Assembly: GCA_910578215.1 (NCBI GenBank)
Contig: CAJTPH010000047.1
Coordinates: 5,718 to 22,178, forward strand
Source of the DNA: an uncultured Acetatifactor sp.
GTDB lineage: Bacteria > Bacillota > Clostridia > Lachnospirales > Lachnospiraceae
DNA length: 16,461 nucleotides
Reading direction: 5' to 3'
Part shown: positions 1 to 9,300 of the stretch, piece after piece
How positions within the stretch are numbered: the stretch's first letter is position 1
Layout of the letters: the number at the start of each line of letters is the position of its first letter
Notes under the pieces: model-generated
What the model saw: only the letters and a program-made list of their open reading frames with translations
Told to the model about the DNA's origin: nothing
The model's database searches: none
Program-made: the position numbers and the translations under genes

Positions 1-300
1 GAGGAGCCTCAGGTTACGGAAGAACCTCAGGTAACAGAGGAGCCTCAGGTTACGGAAGAACCTCAGGTAACAGAGGAGCCTCAGGTTACGGAGGAGCCCA
101 AGGCAACAGAGGAACCTCAGGTTACGGAGGAACCTCAGGTAACAGAGGAGCCCCAGGCAACGGAAGAACCTCAGGTAACAGAGGAGCCCCAGGCAACGGA
201 AGAACCTCAGGTTACGGAGGAGCCCAAGGCAACAGAAGAACCTAAGGCGACAGAAGAACCTAAGGCAACAGAGGAGCCCAAGGCAACGGAAGCGCCTCAG
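1..300 (+). repeat. 18-bp tandem repeat encoding EEPQVT-type hexapeptides
   Basis: Sixteen complete 18-bp units run from 1 to 288, in frame with the giant gene, then a degenerate EAPQ. Units read EEPQVT, EEPKAT or EEPQAT. The first copies alternate in codon usage (gtt-acg against gta-aca), giving a 36-bp higher-order unit; lysine-bearing copies cluster at the 3' end. The array continues past the left edge, so its full copy number is unknown. The peptide is acidic and proline-rich, as expected for an extended spacer near the N-terminus of a wall protein. Confidence 0.95.
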
Positions 301-3300
301 ATGAATGCCGGGGCTCAGATGAATTCGCTGCCTCAGGAGGGCGCAAGCACCATTGCTGCTGAGGGGCAGTATTATGCGCAGGATTTTAATTCTGTGGAAA
401 ATGCTACGGATGTAGCAGAAGCTCCGGCTTCAAATAGTACCTTGGAACTTAAAGAAAAATCCCAAGGTTCAGGGGATAAATATCTGTCTTTTACAACCAG
501 CCTGGCTGGAGGTGACCGTGGCACAAAAATGAGTTTTAAAGATATACAGCCCACGGGGAAGCAGTATATTGTAGAGTTTGATGCAATCATTAAGTCTGGA
601 AATGCCAACCCGACTAGTGTTGCCGTGATGAGCAGTGATTTTCGGAATATAGGGAATATTAACTCTGGTGCTCAGAGCGGTTATTTATTCAATTTGGTGA
701 GTGGAGGCGCAAATAGCACAGAATTTACCATTAATGGCGGAAATCCAGTAACTATTAATGGCAGTGAATGGTATCATTACAAATTGTATGTGGATCAGGA
801 ACTGAAAAAGGTTTCAACTACAATTACTAAAGGCGAAGATTTTATCGCTGATAAAGTTATTACACCTTATAACAGTGGACAGGGAGATGTGACAGGTCTG
901 CATATGTTGGCGGGTAAGTCTACATATGGTGAGGTGAGTATAGACAATGTGATAGTACGCGTGCCGCAGGATGCGGATGAGTTTGGTGAAGCTTCAGAAG
1001 CTGCTGTGTCCTTTGATATGCAAGGGCATGGTACACCCATCAGCGAGAAAACTTGCATTGTAGGCGGATTGGTGGAAAAGCCTGATGCACCTAGAGCAGA
1101 GGGTTTTGTGTTCATGGGCTGGTATAAAGAAGCAGAGTGTACGAATGTATGGGATTTTGCTCAGGATACCGTATCAGCAGAAGGAGTGACCATTTATGCA
1201 AAGTGGATAACCGATCCTGTGGAGAGTTATGATGACGCGCTGTATGCCCAGACATTCAGCAATGTCACAGACCCAAGTTTATTGGGGTCTATTGCAAGCG
1301 GTACGTTGGAAATTGCAACGGATGAAGTACATGGGTACTATTTGCATGGATTTATAGGGAGCCAGGGCGGCAACCGTGTGGGAAATGTGAATTTTGCTGA
1401 TGTGAATGTTTCTGGGCAGAATCATTACACAGTGGAATTTGATGCGGCTCTTGCACTTACAAATACTACAAATAATGGTAATAATTATGCATCTCAGTTT
1501 GTAGTTAAAGGAGGAGATTTTGTTGCGGCTTCGAGCGGATATCTTTTGAAGCTGGCGCATATTGAGGGAAATAGCAACAATACTCTTTATAAAATTAATG
1601 ATACAGAGGAAGCAGTGACCATTCCTTCCGGTGAGTGGTGTCATTATGTAATGGATATAGACAAGGATTCAAAGAAGGTCACGGTTACAATTACTGGAGA
1701 AAAAAGTGGTGAAATACTTTCTGGCAAAACAGTTGCATATAATGGTGAGGCAAACTTTGCCGGTTTGTACATGCAACTTGGGAGAGCTGGCGGCGATGTT
1801 TCGGTTGACAACATCGTTGTGAAGGCTGCGGCTGCGCCTTTGCCTCCCGTCGGTGGCACTGAGTACTTTGTCACCGTGGAGAATATAAGCGCAGGCGAGA
1901 CTACGGTGGACTGCTCAAAGCTGATCAGCAACGAGCATGTGAAAAAGTACCGTGTGACCACCACCAACGGAGGAACCGTGGTTAGTCAGACCTTTGTAGC
2001 ACCGGCGGCGTCCGTAAAGGTGGATACTACCGGAGCCAATAAGGTAGAGGTAACGCCTGTATTTTACTATAATATAGGCGCGCCGGGTGACAAGGGTACG
2101 GCAGGGTATAATATTTCCGTCCCTGCGGGTTCCTATGATTTCCGTGTGATCAACACGTCGGGCAGGCGCTGTGACGTTTACGCGGATGATCAGATGCTTG
2201 TTAATAATATTTTACAGAACGGCTCCACACCGAACTATTTCGATGTGAAGGATATCGTTACCTCTGATGATACGATTACTATCAGCACTGCTGATTACTC
2301 CAGCGGTGACAGTGCGGCTAACCAGAAAATCGAGATCTGGATGGCTCCGTCCTCAAGGATTGCCGACAGACTTCAGAAGGTATATGTTCTGGGCGATTCG
2401 CTGGTAGCTAAGTATTACAATGGAGGCAGTAAGGATAATAACGTTCAGACCGGCTGGGGACAGGTTTTGGCAGATTATCTGACGGATGATGTGGATGTTG
2501 TGGATCTTGCCAATAGCGGTATCACGGCTAAGGGGCTTCGCGGCACTGCGTTCACACAGGTGCAGCAGAGTGCTCAGCAGGGGGACATTTTCATTCTTGA
2601 GAGCGGCTATAATGACAAGTCCTATAATACTGAAGCGGAGATGAAAGAGGCTGTGACTGCTATGGTGCAGGAAGCACAGAATAAGGGCTTAACCGTTATT
2701 CTGGTTTCTCCCAATGCTTCCGAACATGATTATAAGGAATCTGTGGCATGGACCGGTTTCATGGCAGATGTGGCGGCAGCGACAGGTGTGCCGTACATAG
2801 ACCTGTCAAAATTAAGCTACCAGTTCCTGCAGTCTATGTATGGTTCTGACACTTCGGTGCTTTTGGCTGAGAATGGTTATAATGTTGCTGACAGACTTCA
2901 CTCTACATATAACGGCGCCAACAAATGGGCTTCCGTGGTGGCGGGTGAGCTGTATAAGCTGAGTGCAACATCCTCCCTTGTGGATACGGAATATGTATAT
3001 GCCTTTATTGAGAGCAAGGGTAATATAATCAGCTGCTCTGCCACAGGTAAGTTGGCGGAGGGCTATGCCAAGGTGACCTTCAGCGCCAATGGGCAGGGAA
3101 GCACGGATACCTTCAAGGTTGTGCAGACCGGAACCAAGCTGACACCTCCCACGGAGCCTACCGCGTCGGGCTTTGTCTTCGGCGGCTGGTACAGGGAGGC
3201 GGAATGTACTACGGCATGGAATTTTGATACGGATACTGTGACGGGAGATATGACTCTGTATGCAAAGTGGAACGCTCTTGCGGCAGGGACGATCTACACA

Positions 3301-6300
3301 CAGGATTTCAGCAAGTTCAGCAACGATGGCAGTACAGATTTTCAAGGAACTATTATTAATCATGTTACAACCGCGGTGGCTACTTCATTAAATGCGCAGG
3401 CATACTTGAAGATTGCGGAAGACAGCGCGCACGGAAAGTATCTGGTGTTCGACCGTTCTGTTATTTATGCGGGCGATAAATCAAACAGCCGCGGTGCATA
3501 TATGGATTTTGAAGGGGCGGATGTCTCCGGTAAGGATAAATATGTTGTTGAGTTTGACGCTACAATTAAACCCGGCGACAATCAGGCGACATATTTTGCC
3601 GTAAAAGGAACGGATTTCCAGTACATTTCCAATGGTAAAAATCCGGACATCAACTACGGCGCGGAGAGTGGGTATCTCCTGAACCTGACAAATGGTGGGT
3701 CAGGCATCAATTATATCATGAATCAGACCCAGAAGGTCACAATTCCCAGCGGAGAGTGGTGTCATTACAATCTGTATGTGGATAAGAGCAAGGGCTTGGT
3801 TTCCACCACCATCGTGGGAAGCTCTACAGGCACTATTGCCGATAAGGTGGTCACCGCCTATGACGGCGAAGGAAATGTGGCAGGTCTTTATATGCTGGCA
3901 GGCAGGTATAATCCTGTTATGGCAGTGGATAATATCCTGGTCCGTGAGGTGGATGAAAATGCCGACAAGTTTGGCGAGATTAAGGAGGAGACTCTTAAAG
4001 ACGCAGAGTTTGCTTCTCAGCTCAATACGGTGATCTCACAGCCTGCGGAGGGTGCGCCCGTTCACAAGCAGATTTCTGTCAAGGCAATCGGCAACCTGGG
4101 CGGCGATCTTACCGACAAGGTGTCGGTGGCATGGTCTGTAGTGGGGCTGGAGAATGAGGACGGCTATGTTTCTTTGACGAGACAGCCGGGCACCGGTGCA
4201 GGCACCGAGGGCGCGAAGGCTGATAGTGCCGATTATACCGGAACTACCGCTTACTTAAATGTGAGAAACGGCGTGTCCAATTATTATGGCTACGTGAAGG
4301 CAGTGGTAACCTACGGGAACGACAGCATAACCATATTGACTCCTTTTGCGGTGATTGGAGCAAACGGAAGCGATGAGAATCAGCTTGCGCCTGCTATAGG
4401 TTATCCTGTCAGCATGAACGACTATCCGGATTCCCTGGTGGGATACCTGGGAACCTCCAATGGAATCAATACAAGGGATATTGTATTGAATAACTGGTCT
4501 ATTTATGGCTCCAATGCAGCCAGAACCATGAAGCTGGTGAAGGATGGGGACGGAACCAAGTCCCTTGAGTTTTCGGCTAATGGGGGGGGTGATTCCACGG
4601 TAGCGGTATATCAGTGGGTGGATCAGGCCAATCAGTATGTAATTGACTTTACGGCGAAATTCACCGCTGACATGGCATTTGGCGTTTACGCCAATACTCC
4701 CAATAACGGTAATAATTATCCTGAGTGGATCGCGTCCTACAGTGCAGGCTCTCTGAATTTTGGGACAAAGAGCATCAGCGGGCTGAGTGCCAACGAATGG
4801 TATCGTTTTGTAATATCTGCGGACCCCAGCATTCAGAAGGCATCTATTGCTGTCTATAAGGGGAGTACAAAGGTCGGCGAGATCGAAGACGTGGATATGA
4901 CAAATAACGACAGCGTCCAGAAGTATTTCAGCTTTATAGGCACATGGCCTATGTACTTAAACAGCTTTAAAGCTTATAAGCCTGTTCTGGCATCAATGAC
5001 CGCAGCTTCCGACGCGGATACCGTAAAGGTTCCCGAGGCGGGGCAGCCTGTGGCGACGGTGGATCTGTCCGCGTCTCTGACAAGTACAGAGGGCATTAAG
5101 ATGACAGGCGCCGTGCAGTGGTCTCTGGCGGAGGAATACGCCAATGTGGAGATCGAATCCACAGGCGCACAGACGGCAAAGCTTAAGGTAGGTGAGGGAG
5201 CGTCGGGCACTGTAGTGGTCATCGCTTCCAAGGACGGAAAACAGGCGGAGAAGGAAATCATGCTGACGACCTCCTCCAATGTGGTGGCATTTGTGAAGTC
5301 CACATCTTCCATCACCATTCCTTTTGCAGGCGAGCAGGCGGTAACGGCCGACTTTACTGCGGAGACCCGCGATAAGGACGGGAAGCCTATCGACGGCGGG
5401 GCGATTACTTACGCATTGCTTGCGAAGGACGGCGTGACCCCCACTACGGTAAAGGGCGTTACCTTTGCAAACGGTGTGCTCACCGTGCAGCCGGGCGCAG
5501 ATCCGGCAGTGATATATGTGAAGGCATCCAATACAATGGGGCTTTCCACAAAGGTCAAGGTAAATATTCACGGCTTGTCCTTTGCATTTGGTTCGCAGGA
5601 TGCCGCTGAGGGCTACACACAGGTAACGGGCACCCTGTATACAGACAGACTGGGCTACGGCTTTGCGGATACCAACGGTCTGACGGTAAATTCCGACAAT
5701 GTGACCGCTCAGAAGGCTTTCCGGTTTAAGGCCAAGGTTCCCAACGGCAACTATGTTGTCCAGGTAGACACCACGGCGGAAAGCATGACCTCTGAGGTTG
5801 TGGAGTCCGTAAGCGCGGTAACGGGAATTACAAAGACAGGCAGCTCCTTCAGCGTTGCGGTGTGCGACGGTGTTCTGGATCTGACCTTCCCTGCCGCATC
5901 AAGCGTAAAGAGTATTGTGATATCTCAGGCGGCTGTAAAGCAGCCTCTTGCAAAGCCCTATATTTACGCAATTGGAGATTCTACCACAAAGAACACGGCA
6001 AGCGGAGCAAAGTCATGGGGTAACTGTGTGGAAGAAGGGCTGGTACAGGTTCCCGATGTATTCGGTGGCTTTTCCAACCACGGTATGGCAGGACGTGACT
6101 CTGTAAGCTATTATAACCAGGGGAGAGTGGAAGCGGTGCTTCTTGCAGTCTGCCCCGGCGATTATGTAACTGTCAACATGGGTATCAACTCCAAGGAGTC
6201 AGGCGAAGCTGCAGCTTACGAGACATTGCTGAGAGACTATTATGTCCAGGGTATTCTCCAGCGCGGCGGTATCCCCGTTATCGTAACGGCGACTCCCGAC

Positions 6301-9300
6301 GGTCCCGTAGGAGACAGGGTTGCTTCCAATTATGACCAGGCGACCGGTAAGTTTACCAACAGCCGCGGAGACGGCGCAAGAAACGATGTTCTGAGAAGGA
6401 TTGCGTCCAATCTGAATCTGAGGGTGATCGAGCTTGGCCAGTGGGGTCAGGATTGGATGAATACATTGACAGCAGACGATGTGACAAAGTACAACGCTGC
6501 CTGCATGACGAATTTTAAGACGGTTCTTGAGATGGTTCAGAGCTGGTATGTGGACCATAACCATTACAAGGAGTACCTGGGCAATCAGGTTGGCTGGTAT
6601 ATTCTTGGAGAGCTTGCCAAGGCGGCAGGCGGAGAGGCGCCGGATCGCCCGGATCTGCCCGAGCCCGATGGAGGCATTATCATCGAGGACTTTGAGACGA
6701 CTACGGACTGGCAGCTGGACGGCACTCTTGCCGGAAGGTTCAGCGTGCAGCCGGACGGAAAAGGCGGTCATTACCTTCTGGGTAACGGTGCGGAGGTTGG
6801 CACAGGAAACGCTTATGCAAAGAAGGTGTTTGCGGACCTGCCGGATATGGAGACGGCGGAGATCAGCGTGGACTGGATCGCATCCACTGCCGAGTTGAAG
6901 ACGCAAGATAAACAGGCGTATTATGCATTGCAGCTTTGGTCCGGAGAGACGGAGGTTGTATCGCTTTATGTTTCGGATCTAAGAGGCGGTGCGGAAGCAA
7001 AGCTGTATTATTCCACCACCGGCATCGGCGATAAGAAAGAGACGGGTGTGACATTTAAGCAGGGGCAGACTATGAATGTAAAGTTTGCGCTGAATTTTGC
7101 GGAACACACATTGGATATTTACCTGAACGGAACAAAGGCGGTGAGCGGCGTGAGCTTTAACGCGCTGACTACCAAGGTGGATACCTTTGCAATTGCGACC
7201 CTTGACGATACGGCCGCTAAAAAGAAGTATCCCAACTTTGCAATAGACAATTTCAGCCTTGTGTATAAAAAGAGCTCTACATCTCAGGATCTCAGTAAGC
7301 TGGTGAAGTCCGTAAAGCCTATGGTACAGAGGGAGCATGGCCTTGTTACCGATATGTCAGGCTTCGTGCATCCCACAAAGGCAACCGTGGTGCTTGGCAA
7401 CGGCGACGAGATGGAAGTAGATATCGACGGCGCTACATGGAGGCCGGACAGAGCAATAGATTTTGCGGAGCTGGGTACCTATACCTGGACTGCGGATCTG
7501 GTAATGCCGGAGGGAATCACCAATCCCGGCAGGGTGAAGGCAAGCTATGTGATGAAGTATATGGCGGCTTTCTTAAGCACCGATGTAAATTCTCTTGATG
7601 CCCTTCCCGTGGTTACGCTGACAAAACCGGAATATGAGGCGGGCTACAGCCATCCTCAGAAGGTAACGGCAAAGCTGGTGGGCGGTATCAAGACAGGCGT
7701 TGAAATCGACCAGAGCACCTGGACGTGTGAGCCTGCATTTAACCCGGCGGTGAGAGGGATCTATGTGTGGACGGCTCAGCTTAAGGCTGACGAGAACCAC
7801 CGCAATCCCAGGAACCTGAAGGTTACCTATACCATGCACTATCAGGCGGATTGGGTGTCCAATCATGATTTCGAGGAGGATTTCCTCTTTGGCTATCCCG
7901 GCTGGGATGTCTGGGGCAAGGATATAGACGCTGTCTCTGGTAGCGGCGGCTTTGGCTTTGAAATCAAAAAGGACGGCGATAATCCTTACCTGTATGCGAC
8001 GCAGGGCGATGCCAAGAACAGAGGCTCCAGGCTGAACCTGCCCGCGGATATTGTAAAGGGCGCGGTCATGGAATTTGACTTTAAGCCCGCTGTGGTAAAC
8101 GGAGGAACCGTAGATCTTCTCTTTGTGGCTCCGGCATACAAGCAGAATTATCTCTCGCTCCTGGTAGGCACTGACGGCAAGGTCAGCTATCATACGACGG
8201 AGGATCTTGCTGGAAGCGGCGGACATCCTACCAACAATACGTTTGACGGTGTGATCTCCAGTAACAAACCCGTGGCAACCGGCGTGGGAGCCATCGGCAA
8301 GTGGATGCACGTAAAGGTTGAGTTTGACTATCTCGCTCATACGGCATCCCTGACTGTTACTTCAAAGGAAAATCCTGCGGAGACCTATACCGTGTCCGAT
8401 ATCCCGATCGATAACAGGGCAAACGGACTGTCCATTATGGTACTGCGTAAGCTTGCGGCCTGCAAAAGGGCTGAGGTGGCGTTTGATAATGTAATTGTCG
8501 ATTATGAAAAGTTTACCGCCAGCGATATTGTAAAGCTGGCACAGCCCAAGGATGTGAATGTGGCTGAAAGCGCGTTTAATGATTTTGAATTCCCTACGGA
8601 GGTGAAGGCGACACTCGGTGATAACAGCACGGTTATGGTGCCTGTGGTAGAGTGGAAAGCAGAGCCGGAATTCGTAAGAGGAGTTCCCGGAACCTATGTT
8701 TGGAAAGCGGAAGTGGATAACGAGAAGCTGGGTCTGACGAATTATTTCGACCTGTCCCTCTCCTTTACGATGACCTACACCCTGCTTCCTTTCCCTGTAT
8801 ATGTATTTAATCCCGGCACCCTTGAGCTGACCTATGGGCAGACGCTGCCGGATCAGTTCCCGACCCAGGTGGACGCTAAGATGAGCGACGGAGCCTCGGG
8901 CAAGGTGACGGTAGGTGAGTGGACGCCTATCCGTGCGTTCAACGCCAATGAAGAGGGCATCTACATCTACGGCGCAAACGTTCTTTCGGAGGCAGGCGTG
9001 TACGATGTTGTGCCGGATAAGCTGTCCCCCAACGAGAATCCCGACGCACCCAGGGACGATAAGGCTAAGTATGTCTATGACGTGTACTACCGCATCAGCT
9101 ATTACAGGGATGCCGACAACTATAACGGCTATGCCCGTACGATGGAAAATCTGAACCGCGGCGTTTATGCGGTTACGGTGGACGAAGGAGTCTTTGTATC
9201 CTGGAGACTGCTTGCGACGGAGTACGGCACGGACAAAAATGTGTCCTTTGACATATACCGCAACGGAGTGAAGATAAACGGCACACCTGTGACGAATAAA

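Noticed and set aside
1..300. CRISPR array suggested by the regular 18-bp repeats
   Set aside because: Units are contiguous with no spacers and are in frame as codons; this is a coding tandem repeat.
301..303. ATG at 301 as the start of the giant gene
   Set aside because: No ribosome binding site precedes it, the frame is open to base 1, and the preceding codons form a protein-like repeat array; there is also no signal peptide after it.
7573..8340. 255-codon minus-strand frame (and similar ones such as 6199-6906) opposite the giant gene
   Set aside because: No recognisable protein features, no ribosome site, fully antisense to conserved domains.
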